Assembly: GCA_038522945.1 (NCBI GenBank)
Contig: JBCBJV010000014.1
Span: forward strand, 23,221-87,220
Source: MED-G105 sp038522945
GTDB taxonomy: Bacteria > Pseudomonadota > Alphaproteobacteria > Caulobacterales > Parvularculaceae
Length of the DNA stretch: 64,000 nt
Reading direction: 5' to 3'
The notes under the pieces are model-generated. The model searched no databases. It saw nothing but the letters and a program-made list of their open reading frames with translations, and had not been told where the DNA came from. Positions 35,070-44,584 of the stretch are shown here, in pieces. A program made the position numbers and the translations under genes. Each line of letters starts with the position of its first letter. Position 1 is the first letter of the stretch.

Positions 35070-38000
35070 ATGCGCTTTGATCGACTTTTTACCAAGGAAT
35101 TGACCGACCCCTATGCGGGGATCGACTTCATTACCCGCGACAGTACTGTCCGGTCGATCTCCGGCGAGACGCTCCACGCAGTTGCAGGTATCGAAGCGCC
35201 CGACCACTGGAGCCAGACCGCCGTCGATATCCTCGCGCAAAAGTATTTCCGCAAATCGGGCGTCCCTGCAGTTACCAAAAAAGTTGAAGAAGATGGCGTT
35301 CCGGCATTTTTGCAGCGGTCCGTCCCGGACGTCGCCGCTCTGGCTAAGTTGCCGCCGGACCAGCGCTTCGGCGCTGAACGCCAAGCGCGTGCAGTATTCG
35401 ACCGGCTCGCCGGCACGTGGGGATATTGGGGCTGGACCAGTGGACTCTTTGATGATGAAAACGACGCCGCGGCGTTTGTCGACGAGATCAAGTTCATGTT
35501 GGCCGCCCAGATCGGCGCACCGAACAGTCCGCAGTGGTTCAACACAGGTCTTCACTGGGCCTATGGCATTGAAGGCGATCGCTCCGGCCATTACTTCGTA
35601 GATCCACAATCGGAACGCCTGACGGAATCCCCTTCCGCCTATGAGCGCCCCCAACCCCATGCCTGCTTTATTCAGTCGGTCAATGATACCCTTGTCGGCG
35701 ATGGCGGCATCATGGACTTGTGGAAGCGCGAAGCGCTGCTATTCAAGTTTGGGTCAGGCACGGGCACCAATTTTTCGAACCTGCGCGGCGCCGGAGAGCC
35801 CCTTTCCGGCGGCGGTTTTAGTTCCGGTTTGCTCAGCTTCCTGAAGGTTGGCGACAGCGCGGCGGGCGCGGTCAAATCTGGCGGCGTGACTCGGCGGGCC
35901 GCCAAGATGGTTATTGTGGATGCAGATCATCCGGACATTGAAGACTTCGTTGACTGGAAGGCCCGGGAAGAAGAAAAAGTCGCTGCGCTCGCCGCTGGCT
36001 CGCAAGTACTGGCGATGCATCTGCCGAAAATCCTGAAAGCATGTTGGGCAGCTGGTGGGGATAGCGCCGTTACGGACCCAGCTAAGAACCGGCCACTGAA
36101 AGACGCCATCAAAGCAGCCCAGAAGGCATTTGTGCCGTCTGGCGCGATCCAGCGCATTCTCGATCTTGCCCGCCAAGGCATGCGCGAGATCTATATCGAC
36201 ACTTATGACGCGGACTGGGAAGGCGAGGCCTACCGCACTGTCAGTGGTCAGAATGCCAATAACTCCGTTCGGCTAGGGGACGGGTTTTTCGACGCCCTGG
36301 CCAATGGCAAGGACTGGCCCCTTACGCGCCGGGTGGATGGCAAGCAAACCAAATCGATCCGCGCCCAATCCCTGTGGCAACGCATCTGCGAGGCGGCCTG
36401 GGCGAGCGCTGATCCTGGCCTACAGTTCAAAGACACCATCAACGCCTGGCATACCTGCGCCAGCGATGGGGAGATCCGCGGCTCCAATCCGTGCGCAGAG
36501 TACCTGTTTCTGGACGATACTGCCTGCAACCTTGCCTCGATCAATCTCTTAAAATTTAAGACCGACGCCGGGTTTGACGAGGTCGGTTTTGAACACGCCT
36601 GCCGCTTGTGGACCACTGTCCTCGAAGTCTCGGTTCTGATGGCGCAATACCCCTCGGCGGAGATTGCCCAACGAAGCTATGACTACCGCACCCTTGGGCT
36701 TGGATTTGCCAATCTCGGTGCGCTCCTTATGAGCTCAGGGATTGCTTATGGCAGCGACGACGCGCAGGGGATCACCGCATCGATATCCTCCCTGATGTCC
36801 GGCGCCGCCTACCGCACATCTGCGGAACTTTCCAGCGTCTATGGCCCGTTTCCGGCATTTACTCGAAACCGCGATGATATGCTCCGGGTGCTGCGTAACC
36901 ACCGCAGGGCTGCCTGTGGCACCCGCGACCATGGCGACTTTGAAGGCCTCGCCAAACCACCAACCTCACCTGCACTTGAAACGGCGCCGTGGGCAAACCT
37001 GGCAACGCGCGCCGGTTCGGTCTGGGACGATGCCTATGAGATCGGCTCACTGAGTGGTTTTCGAAATGCGCAAGTGACCGCAATCGCGCCTACAGGCACC
37101 ATTGGTCTTGTGATGGATTGCGATACCACCGGTATTGAACCGGACTTTGCCCTCGTCAAATTCAAGAAACTGGCTGGCGGCGGCATGATTAAGCTGATCA
37201 ACCAATCAGTGCCATCTGCCCTTGCCGCTTTGGGGTATACCAACCAACAGATCGAAGACATCAGCCACTACGCGACCGGCCGCCAAACCCTGAGGGGCTG
37301 TCCGGTTGTCAATCGCGAAAGTCTGAGTGCAGAAGGGTTTAGTGAGAAACAGATCAGCGCTCTGGAAGGGCGGCTCGAGCAAGCATTTGATCTGACCTTT
37401 GCCTTCATGCCTGATGCCCTTGGCGAGACGTTCTGTCGACAAACCCTTGGCTATGACGACGAGCAAATGGCTCAGTCCGGGTACGACGTCATGCGCGATC
37501 TGGGGTTCAGTGACGAAGATATTCATGCGGCCAATCTTTATGCGTGCGGCGCGATGACCCTGGAAGGGGCACCGCATATCAAGCCGGAACATCTGGACGT
37601 TTTTGACTGCGCAGTTCCGTGCGGGCGGATCGGTGATCGGGCACTTTCCGTGGATGCCCACCTAGACACGATGGCGGCAGCGCAGCCGTTTATCTCCGGC
37701 GGAATCTCCAAGACGGTCAACCTGCCCGCCCCCGCCAGCGTGGCCGATTGCGGGCGCACTTATCTGCGCGCGTGGGACCTGGGTCTAAAATCTATTGCTC
37801 TTTATAGAGATGGCTCTAAACTTTCCCAGCCGCTGACGCGTTTCGTGATGAACGAAACCACCGAACATGAGGCAGACGCAGCTCCAAAAACCAGCGACGA
37901 CGACGATCTCCAGCCGCTGGATGATTTTGCTGCTGCCGTGGCGGAAGCGCCGGCTGCGGAAAAGTCACGGATTGTCGCTGAACGGATAGTTGAGCGTATT

Positions 38001-38888
38001 ATTGAACGGACACCGGGACGCCGGCGCCTGCCCGATCGCCGCAAGGGGTATATCCAGAAGGCGATTGTTGGCGGTCATAAGGTCTATCTGCACACTGGCG
38101 AATTTGACGATGGTGAACTCGGCGAGATCTTTGTGGACATGCACAAAGAAGGCGCCGCCTTCCGCAGTCTGATGAACAATTTTGCCATCGCCATTTCCCT
38201 CGGGCTTCAATACGGTGTGCCATTGGAAGAGTTTGTTGATGCGTATGTGTTCACGCGGTTCGACCCGTCTGGCCGTGTTGAGGGCAACGATCAGATTAAG
38301 CATGCGACCTCGATCATCGATTATATCTTCCGTGAACTGGCCATTTCCTATCTGGGCCGATCGGACCTTGCCCATGTCGACCCGGATGACTCCGCCGTTG
38401 ATTCAATCGGCCGCGGCGTGAGCCAGGAAAAAGTCCAGGAAGAAGCAGCGCGTCTTATCTCCAAGGGCTTTAGCCGCTCGACAGTGACCGACAATCTGGT
38501 TGTGCTGCGCGGCGGGGATTTTGAACGGTTTCGCAAAGACGACAATCAGCTCACCGATCAACGTGAAGATGAAGCGACCGAGCAATCTCTGACCGAAGAG
38601 GCAGAGGACGCCAGTGATGCGGGTGTCGTTTCCGAGGTGACGGCCGCCGATGTTACAAGTCCTGACGCCCTTGAAGCACAGATTGCCCGGCTCGCAGATG
38701 CCGTCCAGCAAAAAGCACCGCCCGGCAGGCTTGCCTCACCTTTGGCTGACCCCTTGGACAATAGAGGACAAGCGCGGGCGAAAGGATATGAGGGCGATGC
38801 TTGTCCCGAATGCGGACAATTCACCCTCGTAAGAGCGGGAGCGTGCCTGCGTTGTGAGAGCTGCGGGGCCACAACCGGTTGCAGCTGA
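35070..38888 (+). CDS. nrdJ: Vitamin B12-dependent (class II) ribonucleotide reductase
   Basis: Reduces ribonucleotides to deoxyribonucleotides with adenosylcobalamin, independent of oxygen. About 1272 residues from ATG 35070 (MRFDRLFTKE, the usual family start); the frame continues upstream to 34965 but that part is not family-like. Motifs: HACFIQSVNDTL, FGSGTGTNFSNLR, SNPCAEYLFLDDTACNLASIN (shortened), APTGTIGLVMDCDTTGIEPDF (shortened). The C-terminus ends in two CxxC pairs (CPECGQF and CLRCESCGA), the zinc-ribbon and thiol shuttle tail of this NrdJ subtype. An acidic linker lies near residue 1150. A cobalt cofactor supply is therefore needed. Confidence 0.97.
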   Translation: MRFDRLFTKELTDPYAGIDFITRDSTVRSISGETLHAVAGIEAPDHWSQTAVDILAQKYFRKSGVPAVTKKVEEDGVPAFLQRSVPDVAALAKLPPDQRFGAERQARAVFDRLAGTWGYWGWTSGLFDDENDAAAFVDEIKFMLAAQIGAPNSPQWFNTGLHWAYGIEGDRSGHYFVDPQSERLTESPSAYERPQPHACFIQSVNDTLVGDGGIMDLWKREALLFKFGSGTGTNFSNLRGAGEPLSGGGFSSGLLSFLKVGDSAAGAVKSGGVTRRAAKMVIVDADHPDIEDFVDWKAREEEKVAALAAGSQVLAMHLPKILKACWAAGGDSAVTDPAKNRPLKDAIKAAQKAFVPSGAIQRILDLARQGMREIYIDTYDADWEGEAYRTVSGQNANNSVRLGDGFFDALANGKDWPLTRRVDGKQTKSIRAQSLWQRICEAAWASADPGLQFKDTINAWHTCASDGEIRGSNPCAEYLFLDDTACNLASINLLKFKTDAGFDEVGFEHACRLWTTVLEVSVLMAQYPSAEIAQRSYDYRTLGLGFANLGALLMSSGIAYGSDDAQGITASISSLMSGAAYRTSAELSSVYGPFPAFTRNRDDMLRVLRNHRRAACGTRDHGDFEGLAKPPTSPALETAPWANLATRAGSVWDDAYEIGSLSGFRNAQVTAIAPTGTIGLVMDCDTTGIEPDFALVKFKKLAGGGMIKLINQSVPSALAALGYTNQQIEDISHYATGRQTLRGCPVVNRESLSAEGFSEKQISALEGRLEQAFDLTFAFMPDALGETFCRQTLGYDDEQMAQSGYDVMRDLGFSDEDIHAANLYACGAMTLEGAPHIKPEHLDVFDCAVPCGRIGDRALSVDAHLDTMAAAQPFISGGISKTVNLPAPASVADCGRTYLRAWDLGLKSIALYRDGSKLSQPLTRFVMNETTEHEADAAPKTSDDDDLQPLDDFAAAVAEAPAAEKSRIVAERIVERIIERTPGRRRLPDRRKGYIQKAIVGGHKVYLHTGEFDDGELGEIFVDMHKEGAAFRSLMNNFAIAISLGLQYGVPLEEFVDAYVFTRFDPSGRVEGNDQIKHATSIIDYIFRELAISYLGRSDLAHVDPDDSAVDSIGRGVSQEKVQEEAARLISKGFSRSTVTDNLVVLRGGDFERFRKDDNQLTDQREDEATEQSLTEEAEDASDAGVVSEVTAADVTSPDALEAQIARLADAVQQKAPPGRLASPLADPLDNRGQARAKGYEGDACPECGQFTLVRAGACLRCESCGATTGCS

Positions 38889-39041
38889 CCGGGTAAACAT
38901 CCAGTTAATGAGCAATTTGTATATTGATTTGACCAGCTCCCCCTAGGTTTTAAGAAATTTGTAAGGCTTCGGTAACGGAACCTGAAGCTGGCGTCTTTAA
39001 CCTGACCCCAGGTAGTTTGATTAGACGCAAAGGTTATCGCC

Positions 39042-39896
39042 GTGAGCCGGATTATCGTTCTGATGGCCCTCTTTATGGGGATGATGTTCACCATCACCGT
39101 CAATCTGGTGGCGGACCAAACCGGCCGAGCCACGTTTAATCCCCTGCGGACCGTTGCCAAATTCGTTGCCAAAACTCTGAACAATGCTGACCGCGTTGCC
39201 CCTGATCTTGCGCGCGCTGTCAAAAACGTTGAGGTGCGGTCTAAGTTGATCCCGAACAAGATCGATATCAACTCGGACGATGCGTTCACAGTTGAAATTC
39301 TCGCTGACACAAACCAGACCGGCCTCAGTAATCCGGGGGCAAACTATGCTGGCGCAATTATCGACCGAACAAATTTTCTAGGCGCCGGTCTCGACCAGTC
39401 GATTTTCGAAGGTGCGCAAGGGCGCGAAGTTACATTCCGCAAAGCGCGGTTGAAGCAAGCCAACCTGAATGTAGCGATCATTCCGCTTGCGGACTTTTCT
39501 GCCGCAGACATCAAAGAGACGACGTTCCGCTTTGCCAATCTCGCCGGCGCGAACCTCGATAAAGCTGATGCGACTGAGGCGAGTTTCAGCGGTGCGAGCC
39601 TTGAAAAGATCTCCTTCATGGAGGGCTTTGCCACTAATGCACAATTCGTGGAGACAAACTTACGGGGCAGCATTTTTGATGGATCGGACGTTCGCGGAGC
39701 GCGGTTCAACAGAAGCGATCTCGTGAGAACGAGTTTTAAAGGCGCAGATGTGACGCAGGCGGATTTTTCAGGGGCAAACCTGACCAATGCCGACTTTACC
39801 GGCGCGGCCGGGATCGCCAAGGCGAAGTTTGACGGCGCTTGCGGCAAGGGGATTGTCGGTCTGCCCGCGGAGATTACGATCTCAGCCTGCGGATAA
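39042..39896 (+). CDS. Pentapeptide-repeat protein, membrane anchored or secreted
   Basis: 284 residues. The N-terminus (IIVLMALFMGMMFTITVNLVA) is a signal peptide or anchor. From about residue 100 to 270 the sequence follows the A(D/N)LXX pattern (FANLAGANLDKAD, TNLRGSIFDGSDVRGARFNRSDL, ADFSGANLTNADFTGA, in short pieces), which folds as a right-handed quadrilateral beta helix. The start is a GTG at 39042 with AAGG upstream; ATG 39063 is possible. Function unknown; the fold serves many binding roles and is not by itself evidence of gyrase protection. The gene ends 13 bases from the convergent transglycosylase. Confidence 0.85.
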   Translation: MSRIIVLMALFMGMMFTITVNLVADQTGRATFNPLRTVAKFVAKTLNNADRVAPDLARAVKNVEVRSKLIPNKIDINSDDAFTVEILADTNQTGLSNPGANYAGAIIDRTNFLGAGLDQSIFEGAQGREVTFRKARLKQANLNVAIIPLADFSAADIKETTFRFANLAGANLDKADATEASFSGASLEKISFMEGFATNAQFVETNLRGSIFDGSDVRGARFNRSDLVRTSFKGADVTQADFSGANLTNADFTGAAGIAKAKFDGACGKGIVGLPAEITISACG

Positions 39897-39909
39897 TTGA
39901 GAGTATTGG

Positions 39910-40989
39910 TTATCGTTCGTTCCGTCCGCGGCGCAAGCGGGACGGATCCAGCGCTTGAAGAATAACCAGGGACAAAGGCGTTGCACCCGTGAGCCCATCT
40001 TGACCCCGCATCACCCCCTGATTGATATCACTCGCCTGAGGCCCATCCGACGATCTCGCGACTGTATCAGCGATGAGATTGGCAGAAAACTGATCCACCG
40101 ACGGCGATACCGATGCGGTGCGCAATGGCGGCGCCGTCCGCTTCGGCCCAATGGCATCCACATCAACAGTCCGCAAGGCCGGGCGTTGGGTTACCTCTTG
40201 GCTGGGCAGAGCCCCTCTTACGCCGTGATCAGACAGAACCGACACGGCGGCTGGAAGAACCGGCGGAAGCGCATTTGTCGGGGCAGGCGGTATGGCGTTG
40301 ACGCCGGGCGCTATAGGGCTGGCCTTATGCCCCAGTGCAGAGTTGGCAAGCTTGACGGTCGCGCTAGTTTCAGTTGCCGACGTCCCATTGATGGTGCGCT
40401 TAAACCCATCGATCAGTTCCCCAACGGATCGCGCGCGCTTGCCATCATAAAAAACCGGTACATTTGCTTTCGCCGCTGCCGGCAATAGCGCAGCAGCGCT
40501 GGCCGATTTCGGTGCTTTCAGGAGCGTTTCCGCGCCACCTGCACCAAGGAAGTGAGCCGCGTAGAGTTCCGCTGCATCCACGGTGCGCCCCAATGAGGCT
40601 TCAAGCCGGGTCTTGTTATCGCGGGCAAACTCAGCAGCCAGCGCCGCTGCGGCTTGCGGATCAAAACGACGGTCGAGGATCTTCTGGCGCAATTCAGGAT
40701 CAGCGACGCGGTACTTTCCGCTCGCCGTTTGTTCGATCGCGGCGGCCTCGCGCGCCAAGCCGTGGCGCCCCCCGTGGGTTTTCACCGCACTGAGCCAAGT
40801 TTGTTCGATAAACTGAAAGAGCCCCGCTGCCGACGACGTCTTGGCTTTGGCAGAAGGGTCGAGACGGCTTTCACGGACGGCCACGTTATAAAGATAGTCG
40901 AATTCAACGCCCGTGCGCGCCGACGCCCGGCGGATCGCCTGGGGGGCCGCCATCTGGACAGGACCAGCTGAAAAGAGACCATCACTCAT
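39910..40989 (-). CDS. Lytic transglycosylase, SLT domain protein
   Basis: About 359 residues. The N-terminal 190 residues hold a lysozyme-like SLT fold with the catalytic Glu in VRESRLDPSAKAKTSSAAGLFQF (shortened), the SAAGLFQFIEQTW motif and a GGAETLLKAP ending; the C-terminal part is Ala/Pro-rich and likely disordered. No clear signal peptide. The ATG at 40989 is chosen over a TTG at 41016. It lies 46 bases downstream of thiO on the same strand. The absence of a signal peptide and the presence of a GTA-type holin gene two genes upstream fit a lysis or flagellar-type enzyme, but this is inference. Confidence 0.82.
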   Translation of the reverse strand: MSDGLFSAGPVQMAAPQAIRRASARTGVEFDYLYNVAVRESRLDPSAKAKTSSAAGLFQFIEQTWLSAVKTHGGRHGLAREAAAIEQTASGKYRVADPELRQKILDRRFDPQAAAALAAEFARDNKTRLEASLGRTVDAAELYAAHFLGAGGAETLLKAPKSASAAALLPAAAKANVPVFYDGKRARSVGELIDGFKRTINGTSATETSATVKLANSALGHKASPIAPGVNAIPPAPTNALPPVLPAAVSVLSDHGVRGALPSQEVTQRPALRTVDVDAIGPKRTAPPLRTASVSPSVDQFSANLIADTVARSSDGPQASDINQGVMRGQDGLTGATPLSLVILQALDPSRLRRGRNER

Positions 40990-41035
40990 GGGGAAAGCTT
41001 CGCCGTTTAAGGTCAATGAAGTCCTAACCGATCAG

Positions 41036-42232
41036 TCATCGCGCTCCCTCATCACCCATAGCTGCTGACGCGATCCCGCTGGAAGAAACTCTGTCCGGGG
41101 CAAAGACCGCGCTATGCGGATCCGGTTCTCTCCCTGACACGATCTCCGACAGAAGCTTCGCGGTCGCCGGGGCGAGCAGGATCCCATTGCGGTAGTGGCC
41201 GAGGGCGAAGATGAGCCGCTTCCCAATCTCGCTGTGAACACCGATAATGGGGGCATGATCCGCGCCCCCGGGACGGACCCCTGCCCAACGGGAAATCTCC
41301 GGCGCATGACGGAGGACAGGGGCGATCTTGTTTGCCTTCTGACGCAAGCGATCAATCGCCTCCCCATCCGGCGTGTCGTCATCCAGACCTCGGGCTTCCG
41401 TTGCGCCGATGACAAGGCGGCCATCGACCTTAGGACACAAGTAAACATCACCTGTGCGGATTACCCGCCTCGGTCCGCCTTCAGGCAACTCAACGGCCAG
41501 AGCCTCTCCCTTGACCGGAACTTGCCAGGCGCGCACGGCCGCCGCTGCGGATGAAAGGTCATTCCGCACAAAGATGTCAGGCACATTGCGCGCGCCGGTC
41601 GCAAGAATTATTTGGTCAGCCGAGATAACACTCTCGCCGCGACTGTTCATGGCAGCGGCCCTATCTGCATTAATCTCTATGCGCACGATTTCATCTGGTT
41701 CAAGCCGAACGATACCTCGCCGCTCCAAGGCGGCTTCCAGTGCATTCAGCAAGCAAGAAGGATCGACCTGCCCCTCCCCATGGACCAACAAACCGCCGAC
41801 GCCACACTCTGCAAGACTGCCGTCGGCAAGGCAGGGTTCTATTTCGCGCAACTCCTCTGCTGACAGAATATCAGCAGTAACACCTGCCCCCGCTAAGCGG
41901 GAACGCTGGACTTGCAATGCCTCGTTCGTTTTCCCGGCGAAGGCACCCAGAATACCACTGGTCCGAAGATCAATACAAAGCCCGCTTACGTCTTCCAACT
42001 CGGTCGCAAAGCTCGGCCATCGCGCAAGGCCCTTCATGCCGAGGCGAAAGAGGTCCGCCTCAATGCCCTCAGGGGTGCTTTCAAATGACGGTGCCAACAT
42101 ACCCGCGGCGGCAAGGCTCGCGGGTCTGTGCTTTCCACGAACCAGGACAACGCTTGCACCTTGGCCGGACAATTCAAACGCCGTTGTCAGACCGATTACG
42201 CCGCCACCGATTATGGCTGTGTCAGTGTGCAC
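41036..42232 (-). CDS. thiO: Glycine oxidase ThiO-like FAD enzyme
   Basis: Oxidises glycine to the dehydroglycine that ThiG needs for thiazole formation. 398 residues of the DAO fold: GGGVIGLTTAFEL (FAD binding, residue 9 on), HGEGQVDPSCLLNALE, WAGVRPGGADHAPIIG and the C-terminal GHYRNGILLAPATAK, the last two typical of ThiO. Start codon is GTG. Unlike many bacteria, thiO is not beside thiSG, which lie 11 kb away in this window. Confidence 0.85.
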   Translation of the reverse strand: MHTDTAIIGGGVIGLTTAFELSGQGASVVLVRGKHRPASLAAAGMLAPSFESTPEGIEADLFRLGMKGLARWPSFATELEDVSGLCIDLRTSGILGAFAGKTNEALQVQRSRLAGAGVTADILSAEELREIEPCLADGSLAECGVGGLLVHGEGQVDPSCLLNALEAALERRGIVRLEPDEIVRIEINADRAAAMNSRGESVISADQIILATGARNVPDIFVRNDLSSAAAAVRAWQVPVKGEALAVELPEGGPRRVIRTGDVYLCPKVDGRLVIGATEARGLDDDTPDGEAIDRLRQKANKIAPVLRHAPEISRWAGVRPGGADHAPIIGVHSEIGKRLIFALGHYRNGILLAPATAKLLSEIVSGREPDPHSAVFAPDRVSSSGIASAAMGDEGAR

Positions 42233-42366
42233 ACTTAAATCCGTATACGAAAATCATAGGGTATAGGACGCAGATCGAAGACCGAACCGAAATCCCATGC
42301 AAGCAGGCGGGCACAGCCAGGTCCTTCTTGTGGCGAACGCCTGTCAATTGTCCAGTCCGCTATTGG

Positions 42367-42945
42367 TCACTTGGCGTGATCTTGGTCTGAGAGGTTTCCT
42401 GTCGTTGGTGTCAAAAGGCGCGTCTTCTCCCGTGATCCCGCGGAGGACCCGAAGAAATAGTTCACCACTGCCGCAGTCATGGTCGCCAGCGCGCCGAGCA
42501 TGATGGAGAATTCCGTTTCGGCTCCTTCCGGCAACCGCCGCGCCACCATGAACCCCAGCACCAGAAAAAAGCCACTGATGATCAACGCGCCGAGCACGCA
42601 AGGGGTCCAGTCCTCCATGAGGGTTTGGCGTTTACGGGCATCGGCACGGTCAGCAGCAGCAATGCGTTCGCCATCGAGCATGCTTTGCTGAAGCGCTAAG
42701 CGAAACTCCTGATCGGCTTTGCGCAAGGCAAGCGCCAATTCCGGGCCGGCCTTTTCAAGTGCCACCACCAGCGCCTCCTCGTCGTTTTCGTCCGCGGCGT
42801 CTTTACCGAAGATCACTCGGGACAAGGCGTCTACTGCCGCCCCGGCCAGCGGCCCTCCAAGGGCCTCAGCAATCTTTGGGGCATTCTTCGCCACGGTCTT
42901 TTTAAGCCGCCCACGGCGCTTTCTGCGCGGCGTCTCGTCGGACAT
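42367..42945 (-). CDS. Gene-transfer-agent type 3TM holin
   Basis: About 192 residues resembling the holin of three membrane segments linked to gene-transfer release. The N-terminal part has KIAEALGGPLAGAAVDALSR and a charged helical region with LRKADQEFRLAL and ERIAAADRADARKRQ; the C-terminal part has two clear hydrophobic segments (VLGALIISGFFLVLGFMVA and MLGALATMTAAVVNYFFG). ATG at 42945 has GGTGAGAG before it; ATG 42957 is an alternative. The full GTA cluster is not in the window, so the gene is separated from capsid and tail genes, as lysis genes of GTAs often are. Confidence 0.8.
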   Translation of the reverse strand: MSDETPRRKRRGRLKKTVAKNAPKIAEALGGPLAGAAVDALSRVIFGKDAADENDEEALVVALEKAGPELALALRKADQEFRLALQQSMLDGERIAAADRADARKRQTLMEDWTPCVLGALIISGFFLVLGFMVARRLPEGAETEFSIMLGALATMTAAVVNYFFGSSAGSREKTRLLTPTTGNLSDQDHAK

Positions 42946-42957
42946 AACTCTCACCAT

Positions 42958-43313
42958 TCTCTCAACGTAATCATAGTTTCACGTTTTGTTCTAATTTTAT
43001 CGACTTGAAGAGAGTATAAGGGCAAAAATCAGGTGTTCGATAAGTTTCTAAAACCCGCATAAACAAAGGGTTTTTAGCCTCCATTTAGCCAGGTGCACAA
43101 ACTATCTTGACGCGGAAAAAATGCACCTTGGCGAAAAATCAATTTGCGTCTGGGAACGGATCGATTCATCTTCAGGCCAAGTGATTCGGAGCCCGTCAAC
43201 CAGGTGCGCATTGAGCCGTCAGTGACAGCCTGATAAAGGGTCCTACACAAACCAGTTTTTTGTTATATTGCCAATGTCGGCGTCCTGTTCACGATCTGAC
43301 CACGAGACCTGCC
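42958..43313. other. Divergent intergenic region, holin / antiporter-like gene
   Basis: About 350 bases without a convincing gene. It should carry the holin promoter (minus) and the antiporter-like promoter (plus). A motif CCAGGTGCRCA occurs twice, near 43089 and 43200, in the same orientation and might be a regulator site. No structured RNA recognised. Confidence 0.35.
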
Positions 43314-44528
43314 TTGCTGATCATTATTGCCACCCTGATCATTGCCCTGCTCCTTCAGACGACCCGTCTCGGTCGGCGCGCGGCTGAGGCCCCTGGGCTT
43401 TGCCTCGCCATTGGGATTAGTGCCGCTCTCTTTGTGTCCGCCTTCTCTGAAGGTGGTATCCGGGATCAAGTTGCGTCTTCGCTTGCCGCCATGGGGCTCG
43501 CGGCCCTCGGCTTTGCGTCGGCGGCCCAACTGCGCGTCAGCCGTTTGTCGCGCTACTGCCCGTCGTCTTTCCGGCTGACTTTTGGGGGCGCTCCAATATA
43601 CTTCATCGCTTGTTCGCTGGCCGCTCTTGTCATGTTGCCGGGGTTTTCGCTGACAGCGGCGCTCCTGCTCGGCGCGACACTTACCCTTAATGGGGCAGCC
43701 TTTGACCGCAAGGCGGTGATCAATGCACCGGCGCCGGCCACCATCAAGGCTGCCGTGCGCTATGAAAGTGCTGCCATAATCGCTCTCGGCCTTCCGCTAG
43801 CCTTGTTGTGCCTTGCTTGCGCGACCGCGCCGGGCCCGAACGAACCGACGTCGGGGCCAATTATGCGCAAGAGTCTGGACACGTTGATCGGCTTTTCTGC
43901 TGGCGGCGTTGTCGGGCTCGTTGCTGCCCATCTGGCGGCACTCTATCGGCGGCGGACCATGCAGCGCAAATCGATCGATACCGGGCTCGCCCTAATGGCT
44001 GGTGCTGCGGCGTTCACCTTTGGCCCCATGGTTGGGGGAGAGCCGATCGTCGCCGCGACAGCCGCAGGACTTTTGTGGGGCGAACAGACAAACGCGGCAT
44101 CACCGACACGGTTGCGCATTCGCCAGTTCGCCGAGCAAAGCGTGACGCCACTCGCTTACCTTGGCTTTGGGTGCCTCGTCGCCCCACGCCTTTTCCAGGC
44201 AGACCTGCTTTCGATTGTCTTTGCGATTGCAGCGGTGACGATCCTCCGCGTCGGCCCGCGCCTCATCGTTCTGAACACGCCGTCCCTGCCGAAAGAATCC
44301 CAGGCCTTCCTCGCCTGGTTTGGCGGTGCACCGGGGGCGGCGTCCGCGCTCTTTACGATCTACCTGATCGGTCAGCCTGCGCTCACCAATCCGGACGGGG
44401 TTCTGACAGTGGCGTCCCTCGCCGTCGTGGGCGGTGTGATCTCTGCACGGCTCACCTCACGCCCTCTGGTGAACGCTTATCTTCGGCGGAACGCGGTCGC
44501 CAAGCGTCGGCGCGCTTACGCGATTTAA
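43314..44528 (+). CDS. Polytopic membrane protein, cation:proton antiporter-like
   Basis: About 404 residues with ten or more hydrophobic segments. The arrangement, a middle region TLTLNGAAFDRKAVINAP and a late GGAPGAASALFTIYLIG, resembles CPA-type sodium/proton exchangers, in which the equivalent regions are TDPVAV and RGAVSLALA. The acidic pair that binds the ion in true antiporters is not evident, so transport activity is uncertain. No ATG exists near the start; TTG codons at 43260 and 43314 are possible and the second starts directly before the first membrane segment. Confidence 0.6.
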   Translation: MLIIIATLIIALLLQTTRLGRRAAEAPGLCLAIGISAALFVSAFSEGGIRDQVASSLAAMGLAALGFASAAQLRVSRLSRYCPSSFRLTFGGAPIYFIACSLAALVMLPGFSLTAALLLGATLTLNGAAFDRKAVINAPAPATIKAAVRYESAAIIALGLPLALLCLACATAPGPNEPTSGPIMRKSLDTLIGFSAGGVVGLVAAHLAALYRRRTMQRKSIDTGLALMAGAAAFTFGPMVGGEPIVAATAAGLLWGEQTNAASPTRLRIRQFAEQSVTPLAYLGFGCLVAPRLFQADLLSIVFAIAAVTILRVGPRLIVLNTPSLPKESQAFLAWFGGAPGAASALFTIYLIGQPALTNPDGVLTVASLAVVGGVISARLTSRPLVNAYLRRNAVAKRRRAYAI

Positions 44529-44584
44529 CTCTCGCAATTATTGGCGAAGACTAATGTCCATTTCGCTCGGAACTGCCGCGTCCT

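Noticed and set aside
39042..39896. Pentapeptide-repeat protein as a fluoroquinolone-resistance (Qnr) protein
   Set aside because: It has a signal peptide or anchor and lacks the features needed to call Qnr; the repeat alone is not evidence.
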